Shown: in pieces, positions 17,063 through 25,240 of the stretch
Position numbering within the stretch: the stretch's first letter is position 1
Layout of the letters: each line of letters opens with the position of its first letter
Assembly: GCF_014219065.1 (NCBI RefSeq)
Contig: NZ_JACLGO010000020.1
Span: 1 to 64,000 of the forward strand
From: Halopseudomonas xiamenensis
GTDB taxonomy: Bacteria; Pseudomonadota; Gammaproteobacteria; Pseudomonadales; Pseudomonadaceae
Length of the DNA: 64,000 bases
Direction of reading: 5' to 3'
The notes under the pieces: model-generated
What the model saw: the letters and a program-made list of their open reading frames with translations, nothing else
Database searches by the model: none
What the model was told of the DNA's origin: nothing
Made by a program: the position numbers and the translations under genes

Positions 17063-17147
17063 CGTCATCCTTCGCGAAGGCGAAGGATCCACCGGCCACT
17101 CCGAGCCAGCCGCCACCCTGGATCCTTCGCCTTCGCGAAGGATGACG
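17063..17147. repeat. family A palindromic pair, copy 1 (29-bp perfect inverted arms)
   Basis: The 322-bp gap after phuV (17000-17321) is dominated by this element. Arms 17063-17091 (CGTCATCCTTCGCGAAGG...) and 17119-17147 are perfect reverse complements of 29 bp with a 27-bp spacer. Degenerate half-motifs CCGTCAAT and CTCCGTCATC precede it at 17027-17060. The same arms with one change and nearly the same spacer occur at 36710-36794. Confidence 0.85.
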
Positions 17148-17321
17148 AGGTAGGGTGCAATCCCGCACTGTTTCAGGTCAGCTAAGCAGTGGGGAAAACG
17201 CCTTAAGTCAACAGCGTTACGCTGAAGACTGGAACATTTCATCGCTGGCGTGCCGGACGGAATCGCTTTGCGCCGGCCGATCAGGCATGCTGGCAGGCAT
17301 GACCGGTAGCAGGAGTGGACT

Positions 17322-18098
17322 TTGTTCAGCGAATTATCCATAGATGATCAGCTCGATGAGCTGGGCATGAATCTCGACGTACCCTTTGTCCCGACCCACG
17401 AGAATATCGTCAAGGCGATGCTGGAAATGGCCGATGTGGATGCCGACGACGTGCTCTACGACCTCGGCTCCGGCGACGGCCGCATCCCCGTCGCCGCCGC
17501 CCTGGACCACGGCGCCCGTGCGGTAGGTGTGGAAATCGACGCCGGGCGGGTAGCCCTGGCACAGGCCTATGCCACGCAGATGGGCGTCGAGCAGCGGGTG
17601 TGTTTCATCCAGGACGACCTGTTCGAGGTCGACTTCGCCCCGGCCAGCGTGGTGACCATGTACCTGCTGCACACCGTCAACCTGGAGCTGCGCCCACGCC
17701 TGCTCAGCGAACTGCGCCCCGGCACCCGCATCGTCTCCCACGCCTTCGACATGGGCGACTGGAAGCCCGACCGCAAGCGCTCGTTCAGAAGCGATGCGCT
17801 GTTCCTGTGGATAGTACCCGCCCCGGTCGCTGGCCACTGGCACTGGCAGAGCGCCGACGGCACCCGCTACCGGGTCGAGCTGGAGCAACGTTACCAGCAG
17901 CTCAAGGGCGAACTCTGGATCAACGACCAACCCGCCGAACTGCACAACGCCCTGCTGTGGGGCGACCTGTTGGAGCTGGTGATCCACGACGAACAGAGCT
18001 ATGGCCCCGAGTCCATCGTGATGCATTGGCGGGGGGATGAGCTGGTGGTGGTGGGAGAGTATCTAAAGGGTGTGGTGGCGCGTCGGGTGGGAGGATAA
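17322..18098 (+). CDS. class I SAM-dependent methyltransferase
   Basis: A 258-residue protein with a Rossmann-type methyltransferase core: PFVPTHENIVKAMLEMA, then motif I VLYDLGSGDGRIPVAAA, acidic loop GVEIDAGRVALAQ and the post-motif segment YLLHTVNLELRPRLLSEL. The VPT-x-E/D lead-in resembles small methyltransferases related to protein-lysine methyltransferases, but the substrate is unknown. The start is TTG 17322, chosen because an AGGAG site lies 6 nt upstream. It stands alone between a repeat and an AT-rich terminator-like region. Confidence 0.7.
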   Translation: MFSELSIDDQLDELGMNLDVPFVPTHENIVKAMLEMADVDADDVLYDLGSGDGRIPVAAALDHGARAVGVEIDAGRVALAQAYATQMGVEQRVCFIQDDLFEVDFAPASVVTMYLLHTVNLELRPRLLSELRPGTRIVSHAFDMGDWKPDRKRSFRSDALFLWIVPAPVAGHWHWQSADGTRYRVELEQRYQQLKGELWINDQPAELHNALLWGDLLELVIHDEQSYGPESIVMHWRGDELVVVGEYLKGVVARRVGG

Positions 18099-18130
18099 CA
18101 GCTGCCGGCGTTCTCAACAGCTTGATGCGT

Positions 18131-18256
18131 CATGTATAGAAAACAGCCAGATCCATACATGTCTTATGTGACGTGTATACTTTTTCAGGTTTTATATACA
18201 TGAGCTTGGCCGCATGTGCTGAAAAGAACAGTTTCTATACACATTGCGGCCCAAGC
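18131..18256. other. AT-rich convergent intergenic region with repeated TGTATA-like motifs
   Basis: Between the methyltransferase and the metallophosphoesterase, both of which end here, an AT-rich stretch has five TGTATA/TATACA-like hexamers (about 18133, 18154, 18173, 18193, 18235). It also has an imperfect inverted repeat CTTGGCCGCATGTG (about 18205) against CACATTGCGGCCCAAG (about 18240) that could form a bidirectional terminator-like stem. No ORF or promoter assignment is possible. Confidence 0.4.
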
Positions 18257-18270
18257 CACTATGGCGCGTG

Positions 18271-19146
18271 TTACTGGTGTGCTGACCGCCTCAGCATGAA
18301 CCGATAATCATGGCGTTGCAGCGGCCCATCCAGTCCCACCTGATAGGTATCCACTACTACTTGACCATCATCCAGCACGGTCACCACCCGGAACATCGGG
18401 ACATGCCGGCTTTCGTCGGGAATCTTGGTGCGCTCCAGTGCGGGCATGTGTAAATGGTGCACGCCGTCGATCTGCTTCGAGTGCTCGGTCCGGTCCATAT
18501 CCATGTGCAGGTCGCCGGAGATCATCGCCACCAGATTGGGATGATTGCTGATCTCGGCAAAGCGGGGGTGGTGGATGCCCTTGTCCGGGTTCTCAGGGAA
18601 GGTACCGGCAGGGGCACCATGCACTACCAGCAGTACCGGCTTGGGATGCAGCTGTCTGATCTGCTGCCTGACCCAGGCGATGCCCTCATCATGAAAGTCT
18701 CGGCCTTCATCCGGTGAAGCCATGACCAATGCGAGTTGCTCGAACTCCAGCACATAGCGGGGGCCGGGGATCTCGGCCTTGCCTTCGTTCCAGCGCTGGG
18801 CATATTCCATGTAGCGCTCCACGCTGGAGCCATGTTCCTCGTTGCCCATGATCGGGTAGAAGGGCAGGGTCAGGCGTTGCAGTACCGGGGTGACGGCCTG
18901 GTATTGCAGCTCGGTGCCCTTGTGGGCGATATCGCCGACGCCGATCACGAAGTCCAGATCGAGGATGTCGGTCAGGTGATTGACGTGACCGACCGCAGCG
19001 GCCAGGCCGGGGAACTCCGCTTTTGGCTTGGGCTCGGCATCACCGAGCACGGCAAAGCGCAGCACCGGCTCGGCGGCGCTGGCCAGCGGCGGGGCAATGA
19101 TGCTGCCGAGCAGCAGGTAGGTGGACAGCAGGGTTCGCAGTTTCAT
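18271..19146 (-). CDS. secreted calcineurin-type metallophosphoesterase
   Basis: A 291-residue protein with a signal peptide (MKLRTLLSTYLLLGS...ASAAEP). The metallophosphoesterase motifs are AVLGDAEP (normally GD-x-H/Q), VIGVGDIAHKG (GDxxD-like), IMGNEEHG (GNHE-like with Glu-His order changed), VVHGAPAG and MISGDLHMD. Several canonical metal ligands are thus altered, but the overall order of blocks is kept. It probably hydrolyses phosphate esters in the periplasm. It lies 124 bp after phoX in the same direction and may belong to the same operon. The start at 19146 gives the clear signal peptide. Confidence 0.7.
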   Translation of the reverse strand: MKLRTLLSTYLLLGSIIAPPLASAAEPVLRFAVLGDAEPKPKAEFPGLAAAVGHVNHLTDILDLDFVIGVGDIAHKGTELQYQAVTPVLQRLTLPFYPIMGNEEHGSSVERYMEYAQRWNEGKAEIPGPRYVLEFEQLALVMASPDEGRDFHDEGIAWVRQQIRQLHPKPVLLVVHGAPAGTFPENPDKGIHHPRFAEISNHPNLVAMISGDLHMDMDRTEHSKQIDGVHHLHMPALERTKIPDESRHVPMFRVVTVLDDGQVVVDTYQVGLDGPLQRHDYRFMLRRSAHQ

Positions 19147-19270
19147 GATTGATCCTTGTAGTTGAGGTTGATTGTCTGGAAGGTCGAGTTCCACCTCGAC
19201 CATCGGAGGTGTCTGATACGCCGTTGGCCGGGATGGAACCTGGCAGGGTCGCCATCGGCCCTCCATGGTG

Positions 19271-21262
19271 TCAGCTGCCTATCACCCTGCCATCCTCATG
19301 CGTGATCACCACGGTGGTGGAGCGTGGGCGGCTTTGGCCGTCGCTGGCGGGGTAGCTGATTTTCGGGTGCTGGATGTTGACCCATAGGGTGCGGTAGTCC
19401 GGGGTCCAGGTGATGCCGGTGATTTCCGCGCCCCGGGGGCCGACCAGAAAGCGCCGTACCTCGCGGCTCTGCGGATCGGCACACAGCAGTTGGTTGCAGC
19501 CAGTGTTCACCGTATGCATGGCCTTTTCGTCCGAGTCGGTCTGTATCCACAGGCGACCATCACCATCAAACGCCAGCCCGTCCGGGGAGGAGAAGATGTC
19601 GCCCTGGATATTGCCGATCAGGTTGTCCGGCAGCGGCTGGCCCTCGGCGTCGGTGGCGCCGGACTGGTCGCCGGCGAGCAGGAACAGGTCCCACTCGAAG
19701 GCGGTGGCGGTCGGGTCGGCGTGGTCTTCACGCCAGCGCAGGATCTGCCCGTGCTGGTTGTTTGGACGCGGGTTGGCAGCATCCACGGCAAAGCGCTCGC
19801 CGCGCTCGTGGTTGTTGGTCAGGGTGACATACACCTCACGGCTGACCGGGTGTACTGCGACCCATTCCGGGCGGTCCATGGGCGTGGCACCAAGGATATC
19901 GGCGGCGCCCCTGGCGTTCAGCAATACTGCCTGCTGGTCGGCAAAGCCGTTGGCGGCGGTCAGACCCTGCTCGCCCCAGATCAGCGGCAGCCACTGACCG
20001 CGACCGCCTTCGTCAAAGCGCGCGGCGTACAGGGTGCCGCTGTCCAGCAGATCGCGGCTGGCGGCGGGGTTGGCCGGGTCATGGCGGCCAGCGGGGACGA
20101 ACTTCCAGACGTATTCACCCCGGGCATCGTCGCCGGAGTAGACCGCCATGCGTCCGTCATCGCCCAGCGATACCACGGAACACTCCCGGCTCAGGCGGCC
20201 CATGGCGGTGCGCTTGATCGGTGTGCTGTCCGGGTCGAAGGGGTCGATTTCCACCACCCAGCCGAAGCGGTGCGGTTCGTTGACGTGGCCCTGGTGCGGC
20301 TGTTGCTCATCCGGGGTGGCGTCAAACCGAGCGTCGACCGACTCCCAGGCGTAGTAGGCGCTGCGTTGGCCCTGGCCGATGCCGTAGCGTTGGTGGGTCG
20401 GTCGGCTGGCGTGATCGGCGGCGTTGCGGTTGACGAAGTAGTTGTGAAAGTTCTCTTCGCAGGTCAGGTAGGTGCCCCAGGGGGTGACGCCCATGGAGCA
20501 GTTGTTCAGGGTGCCCAATACCGCAGTACCCGTCGGGTCGCTGGCGGTGCGCATGCGCTCATCACCACGCAACGGGCCGCTGATGCTCATGGGCGTCAGC
20601 GCGCTGATGCGTCTGTGGTAGCGTGAGCCCGATACCCGCTGCCACTGGCCGTCGGCATGGCGGCGGATCTCCAGCACGCTGACCCCGTGGGCAGCCTGTT
20701 CCTTGCGTACCTGATCCAGCAGGCGCTGGCGACGGCCATCGGCCAGGTCGGTGTAGCTGAAGCCGTCCGTATGCAGGGTCGGGTTGATGTATTCGTGGTT
20801 GATTACCAGCAGGCCGTGTTCGTTGGGCGCATCTTCAAAGGGGAAGAAGTGCATACCATCGTGGTTGTCGCCGGCCTGCAGCAGTTGTGCCTGCCAGTCC
20901 TGGGAGGCGTCATCCAGCCAGACGGGCGCGTTGTCCAGTACCGCATCGCCCCAGCTGAAGAAGGCCTCGGCGCGGTAGCCGGGGGCGACCAGTACACGGT
21001 CGAAGTCGGCGCCGGTCTGCGCGGCCACGCCGGTAAAACCCAGCAGCGGGCCGGTGGCCGCTGTCGCGCCGGCGGGGGCGCGCTGGCACGCCACCAGGCT
21101 GCCACCGAACAGGCCGAAGGCGGCCAGGGCCAGCCCGCCCTTGAGCACCTGACGGCGGCTGCGGTTGATGATGCGCTCCAGATCGGTGGCCTGACTGGGG
21201 TTGAGTATGCGGTCGTCCACCGCCTGCAGGTCGTCGTGGTAATACTGGTGTTCCTGTCTCAT
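19271..21262 (-). CDS. phoX: PhoX-family alkaline phosphatase (DUF839), Tat substrate
   Basis: A 663-residue protein. The N-terminal twin-arginine signal has RR at 36-37 (NRSRRQVLKGGLALAAFGLFGG), preceded by a cytoplasmic tail as in other PhoX proteins. The mature part carries PhoX/DUF839 features: GMHFFPFEDAPNEHGLLVINHEYINP, NCSMGVTPWGTYLTCEENF, RHDPANPAASRDLLDSGTLYAARF and DGLAFDGDGRLWIQTD. PhoX enzymes are calcium/iron-dependent phosphomonoesterases of broad specificity. It is 10 nt downstream of tonB in the phytase operon. Confidence 0.85.
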   Translation of the reverse strand: MRQEHQYYHDDLQAVDDRILNPSQATDLERIINRSRRQVLKGGLALAAFGLFGGSLVACQRAPAGATAATGPLLGFTGVAAQTGADFDRVLVAPGYRAEAFFSWGDAVLDNAPVWLDDASQDWQAQLLQAGDNHDGMHFFPFEDAPNEHGLLVINHEYINPTLHTDGFSYTDLADGRRQRLLDQVRKEQAAHGVSVLEIRRHADGQWQRVSGSRYHRRISALTPMSISGPLRGDERMRTASDPTGTAVLGTLNNCSMGVTPWGTYLTCEENFHNYFVNRNAADHASRPTHQRYGIGQGQRSAYYAWESVDARFDATPDEQQPHQGHVNEPHRFGWVVEIDPFDPDSTPIKRTAMGRLSRECSVVSLGDDGRMAVYSGDDARGEYVWKFVPAGRHDPANPAASRDLLDSGTLYAARFDEGGRGQWLPLIWGEQGLTAANGFADQQAVLLNARGAADILGATPMDRPEWVAVHPVSREVYVTLTNNHERGERFAVDAANPRPNNQHGQILRWREDHADPTATAFEWDLFLLAGDQSGATDAEGQPLPDNLIGNIQGDIFSSPDGLAFDGDGRLWIQTDSDEKAMHTVNTGCNQLLCADPQSREVRRFLVGPRGAEITGITWTPDYRTLWVNIQHPKISYPASDGQSRPRSTTVVITHEDGRVIGS

Positions 21263-21272
21263 GGTCTGCTCG

Positions 21273-22073
21273 TCATTCAATGCGGTAGCGGAAGGTGTTG
21301 CGCACGTCGTGAACGGCGACACGCTGGCCGTTGACCGTCCGTGGCTGGTAGCGGAAGGACTTGGCGGCGGCCAGCGATGGGCGTGCGAACAGCGGGTCGT
21401 CACAGGCGCCGTCGACCACCTGCGGGTCGCTGACGCGACCGTCCTGGGTGACCGTGTAGCTCACCGTACAGTCGCCTTCCAGCCCGCGATCCAGTGCCCG
21501 CCGGGGATAGGTCGGGGGTTGCTTGCTGATCGGCTGGTACTGGGCAATGGCGGCGGCTTCGGCAGCGCGCCGTGCCGCCTCGGCGTCGGCCAGCGCCCGG
21601 GCTTCGGCCTCGGCGGCCAGGCTCTGCTGTTCCAGGGCATGCCGCTCGGCCAGTTCGCGTTGCTGCTGCTCCTGGCGGGCCTGCTCCTGCTGCCGCTGTC
21701 TTTCCTGTTCCTGCTGGCGCTGCTGTTCGGCCAGGCGTTGCTGTTCCAGACGCTCGCGTTCGTGCTGCTCTTCCAGTCGCTTGCGGGCGATCTCGGCCTG
21801 ATCCACCTGCGGCTCCACCGGCGCTGGTGGTTCGGCTTCCACCACCGGTTCGGGCGGCGGTTCGGGTGCAGGCGCCAGGGGTTCTGGTACTGGGCTGGGC
21901 AGGCTGACCAGCTGCATGACCATCACCGACGGCGGTGCGCTGGCTGGCGGCTCGGGTGACCAACTGCTGTAGAGCATCCAGAAGGCCCCGCCGTGCAGCA
22001 GCAGGGTGGCTGCGGCGGGCAGCAGCCAGCTTTCGCTGCGGTGGTGCCGGCGTGGTGTGATCAACTCGTTCAT
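21273..22073 (-). CDS. tonB: TonB energy transducer of the phytase operon
   Basis: A 266-residue protein with an N-terminal TM (WLLPAAATLLLHGGAFWML), a Pro-rich spacer (about 45-90), a long Gln/Glu/Arg-rich coiled-coil-like stretch (about 92-170) as in TolA/TonB hybrids, and a C-terminal TonB domain starting QPPTYPRRALDRGLEGDCTVSYTV. The last domain is TonB, not TolA. Unlike tonB3 at 56646 it sits in an operon with exbBD and a receptor, so it is probably dedicated to that receptor. Confidence 0.85.
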   Translation of the reverse strand: MNELITPRRHHRSESWLLPAAATLLLHGGAFWMLYSSWSPEPPASAPPSVMVMQLVSLPSPVPEPLAPAPEPPPEPVVEAEPPAPVEPQVDQAEIARKRLEEQHERERLEQQRLAEQQRQQEQERQRQQEQARQEQQQRELAERHALEQQSLAAEAEARALADAEAARRAAEAAAIAQYQPISKQPPTYPRRALDRGLEGDCTVSYTVTQDGRVSDPQVVDGACDDPLFARPSLAAAKSFRYQPRTVNGQRVAVHDVRNTFRYRIE

Positions 22074-22076
22074 GCG

Positions 22077-22517
22077 TCAGGGCGCCTCGGTAATCAGGCT
22101 CAGCCGGGTGATGCCGCCCTGTTGCAGGGCGGCCATGCCTTCGATCACCGCGCCGTAATCGGCATGGCGGTCGGCCCGGATGAATACCTGGGTCTCGGGT
22201 CGGGCGGCGACCAGGGCACCGATGCGCTGGCGCATATCCTCCAGCGAGTCGGCGCTGTCGGTGTACTCCTCGGTGTTCACCGTGTCGCCTTCATTCCAGT
22301 GGTAGTAACCGCCATCATCTATCGACAGGGTGACAATATTGAGCGGGTCGTCATTGGCCAGCGTCTCGCTGGCGACCTTGGGCAGCTCGATCTGCACGCC
22401 CTGGGTGAGCATCGGTGCGGTGACCATGAAGATCACCAGCAGCACCAGCATCACGTCGATATAGGGCACCACGTTCATTTCCGAGTTGAGCGAGGCCTTG
22501 CGGCGATGCGGGCGCAT
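22077..22517 (-). CDS. exbD: ExbD-type proton channel subunit
   Basis: A 146-residue ExbD/TolR protein with one TM. The functional Asp21 is in MNVVPYIDVMLVLLVIFMVTAPM. The periplasmic part ends with VFIRADRHADYGAVIEGMAALQQGGITRLSLITE, the family hallmark. It forms the proton-driven motor with ExbB and TonB. Gaps are 3 nt to both exbB and tonB. Confidence 0.9.
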   Translation of the reverse strand: MRPHRRKASLNSEMNVVPYIDVMLVLLVIFMVTAPMLTQGVQIELPKVASETLANDDPLNIVTLSIDDGGYYHWNEGDTVNTEEYTDSADSLEDMRQRIGALVAARPETQVFIRADRHADYGAVIEGMAALQQGGITRLSLITEAP

Positions 22518-22520
22518 GAC

Positions 22521-23204
22521 TCAGTGCCCCGCCCGGTTGTGCAGGCGCCGGTGGAGGATGGTCGAGAACTCCTCGGCGAAGCTGTAATAGCGGTTGATCA
22601 GCCCTGCACTGCGCGCGGCGAAGCGGTTGTAGGCGATCACTGCAGGAATCGCCGCGAACAGGCCGATGGCGGTGGCGATCAGCGCCTCGGCAATCCCCGG
22701 CGCGACCGCTGCCAGGGTCGCCTGCTCAGTCTGCGACAGGCCGATAAAGGAGTTCATGATGCCCCACACGGTACCGAACAGGCCGATATAGGGGCTCACC
22801 GAGCCGACCGTGGCGAGGAACGGCAGATTTTTTTCCAGGCGTTCCTCTTCCTCGGCAATGGCCACGCGCATGGCCATCTGTACGCCTTCCATTACCGCGT
22901 CCGGTTCACTGTTCTGCTGCTGCAGGTGAGCGAACTCCTGATAGCCGGCGTGGAAGATGCCTTCGATGCCGGAGCCGTCGGCCTGTTGCTGTTGGTAGAG
23001 CTGCGCGAGGTCGGTGTCCTTCGAGCGGAAGCGCTGCTGGAAGTCGGTCAGCGAACGCCTGGCCGCACCCATCAGGCTGCTGCGCTGGATGATCAGGAAC
23101 CAGGAGATCAGCGACGCGAGTACCAGGGTCAACATCACCAGTTGCACCAGCAGGCTGGCTTCGGCAATCAGCGACCAGGGGGACAGGTTGTGAGTGGTTT
23201 CCAT
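22521..23204 (-). CDS. exbB: ExbB/TolQ-type motor subunit
   Basis: A 227-residue protein with three TMs in the MotA/TolQ/ExbB pattern: an N-terminal TM (SLLVQLVMLTLVLASLISWFLI), then a large cytoplasmic loop and two TMs around LATVGSVSPYIGLFGTVWGIMNSFIGL and IAEALIATAIGLFAAIPAVIAYNRF. The sequence around NLPFLATVGSVSPYIGLFGTV is close to TolQ, but the neighbours (exbD, tonB, receptor) indicate an ExbB role. Confidence 0.88.
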   Translation of the reverse strand: METTHNLSPWSLIAEASLLVQLVMLTLVLASLISWFLIIQRSSLMGAARRSLTDFQQRFRSKDTDLAQLYQQQQADGSGIEGIFHAGYQEFAHLQQQNSEPDAVMEGVQMAMRVAIAEEEERLEKNLPFLATVGSVSPYIGLFGTVWGIMNSFIGLSQTEQATLAAVAPGIAEALIATAIGLFAAIPAVIAYNRFAARSAGLINRYYSFAEEFSTILHRRLHNRAGH

Positions 23205-23216
23205 GGGTTGGCTTCC

Positions 23217-25178
23217 TCAATCCAGTTGCAGGGCATCGGCAATGGCTTGCCAGGGCACGTATTTGTAGTTCTGGTTGCCTTCGGGCATGCGCTTGCGGCC
23301 GTCCTGCACCATCAGCATACCGGCGCTCCAGGGGCCGCCGAGGTTGGCCGAGCTGACTTCCAGCCCGTCGGTTTCCGATACCCCGTCGATGCCCAGCTCG
23401 GCATTCAGGCCGATGCGGAAGCTGCCGCGCAGGGTGAAGGGTGGTTCGGCGTCGGTGACCACATAGCTGTCGTTGCCCTGGCTGGAAATCACCAGGTAGG
23501 GGCGATCCGGGTGCTGGTAGAGAGCCAGGCCTTCGATATCCGCCTCGACCGGACCGCCGACGCTTATCACCCGGGTCATCTCGGTGCTGGCATCCTCGCC
23601 GGCATCCAGTGCCCAGACCGCTTCGCCCTCTTCGCCGATGAACAGCCGCTGGCGCTGGTCATCCACCACGCAGCCCTCGGGCTGGCTGGCGACGGAGAAC
23701 TCGCGTACCAGTTCGCCGTTTATTTCGCCGCTGTGGCCGTCCAGCCGGTACTGCAGGAAGCGGCCATCCTTGTCGTTGGCGATGGCGTAGAGGCGTCCGT
23801 CTGCCGCCCGGGCCATGCACAGTCCGTAGATGTCTGCCAGCGGCGTGGCGATCTGGCCCAGCTCACGCAGCTCGCCCCCGGTCGGGTCGATGGCAAACAG
23901 GTGCAGGCTGTTATGGTCGCGGTTGCTGGCCACGGCCAGGTCAAGCTGCTGCTCGCCGAGCTGGAAGCCGCTGCGTACATCGACGTTGTTCAGGCGACCG
24001 ACACGCAGGTACTGCAACTGTCGGCCCTGCAGGTCGTATACCGCCAGACCGTTGCGCTTGTCTGTGCCCAGCACTCGGGAACGGGCAGGGTCGCTGGGGT
24101 GCAGCCAGATGGCCGGATCGTCGGCGGCGTCACCGACACTGGGTACCGGTTCGGTCTGCACCAGTGGCTGGACTACTGGCAGCGGCTCGCTGTTGCGCAG
24201 CGCCGGATAGGGCCAATCGAGTCGACTCTGGTACAGCTGGCCGTCGTCCCCATCGAGGATCAGCAGCTCGGCATGGCCGTCGCTGAGCCGTGCGGTCAGC
24301 CGCTCCGGCTCGACGCTGCCGTTCAGCTCCACCGGCTCCAGCGCCTGCCAGCCATCCTCGGTCAGCCGGTAGCTGTGCAGTCGGCGTGCCTCGGCATCCA
24401 GCGCCAGCAGGCCGCCGGGTACCACAGCCAGACCGGCGACCAACTCCTGCAGGCCGCCGAAGGGAGCCAGCATGTCCACCGGCTGGCGACCCAGTTCCGC
24501 CTCGGGGTGGGCGCCGTAGGCCCAGATGCCGACGCTTTCCTCGTTGACGTAGAGCAGGTGCTGCAGCTCATCTACCGCACAATGCTCGGCTTCCGGCGGC
24601 AGGCCGAGGCTGCGTATATGGGCTGGCTGATTCAGCAGTTGACTAGCGCTGCCGACCAGCCACTGATCACCCTTGCCTTCCTCACCGATGACAAACAGAT
24701 GCAGGTTGTGGGCGTCATCGCGGTACAGGCACAGGTTCTCGACACGGTATGCGCTGCTCGGCAGTACCAGTTTGTGGTGTGCGGTCAGGCTGCCGGCATC
24801 GGCTTGCAGCAGGGTCGGCTGTTGGCGTGCGGTCTCGGTGGTGGCGATCAGCAGTTGCCCATCCTGGACCCTTGCATCCAGGGTGCTGAAGTTGCCTGAG
24901 TGCTGTGCCAGCTGCTCGCCGTGCTGATCCAGCAGCCACAGGCCGTCGGCGTCGGCGGCCAGCCGCTGGCCATTATCCAGCAGCAGCCAGGATTCGGCGC
25001 GCTGGGCGTGGGCGGGGGGCCAGCTGTGCAGGGTGCCAGCGCTGGCCGGCTGTGGCTCGCTGGCCGGGGTCGGGGAGGCGACAGCAGTGGTTGCGCTGTC
25101 GTCTGCGCTGGAGCAGGCGCTGAGCAGACCGGACAGGGCCAGCGTGGCCAGTGTGGTCAAATGAAAACGGGGTGGCAT
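23217..25178 (-). CDS. two-domain beta-propeller phytase lipoprotein
   Basis: A 653-residue protein with a lipoprotein signal peptide (lipobox LLSAC, Cys22). The C-terminal half (about 315-650) is a classic beta-propeller phytase: DDPAIWLHPSDPARSRVLGTDKRNGLAVYDLQGR, GRLNNVDVRSGF, EGCVVDDQRQRLFIGEEGEAVW and ADIEGLALY, carrying the Ca-binding acidic residues. The N-terminal half (about 40-310) is a second, diverged propeller domain, as in tandem phytases where it raises activity. It releases phosphate from phytate at the cell surface or in the periplasm. It lies between the TonB-dependent receptor (62 bp) and exbB (12 bp). Confidence 0.88.
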   Translation of the reverse strand: MPPRFHLTTLATLALSGLLSACSSADDSATTAVASPTPASEPQPASAGTLHSWPPAHAQRAESWLLLDNGQRLAADADGLWLLDQHGEQLAQHSGNFSTLDARVQDGQLLIATTETARQQPTLLQADAGSLTAHHKLVLPSSAYRVENLCLYRDDAHNLHLFVIGEEGKGDQWLVGSASQLLNQPAHIRSLGLPPEAEHCAVDELQHLLYVNEESVGIWAYGAHPEAELGRQPVDMLAPFGGLQELVAGLAVVPGGLLALDAEARRLHSYRLTEDGWQALEPVELNGSVEPERLTARLSDGHAELLILDGDDGQLYQSRLDWPYPALRNSEPLPVVQPLVQTEPVPSVGDAADDPAIWLHPSDPARSRVLGTDKRNGLAVYDLQGRQLQYLRVGRLNNVDVRSGFQLGEQQLDLAVASNRDHNSLHLFAIDPTGGELRELGQIATPLADIYGLCMARAADGRLYAIANDKDGRFLQYRLDGHSGEINGELVREFSVASQPEGCVVDDQRQRLFIGEEGEAVWALDAGEDASTEMTRVISVGGPVEADIEGLALYQHPDRPYLVISSQGNDSYVVTDAEPPFTLRGSFRIGLNAELGIDGVSETDGLEVSSANLGGPWSAGMLMVQDGRKRMPEGNQNYKYVPWQAIADALQLD

Positions 25179-25240
25179 GGGATAATCCTTGCTGCAGGGA
25201 AGCGGAGGCGCGGCAGGCACTGGCCCGCCGCACCGGTCAC

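Noticed and set aside
21993-24899. 968-codon open frame on the plus strand opposite exbD, exbB and the phytase
   Set aside because: It is antisense to three well-supported genes, has low-complexity GQ/AV-rich composition typical of high-GC shadow frames and no domain.
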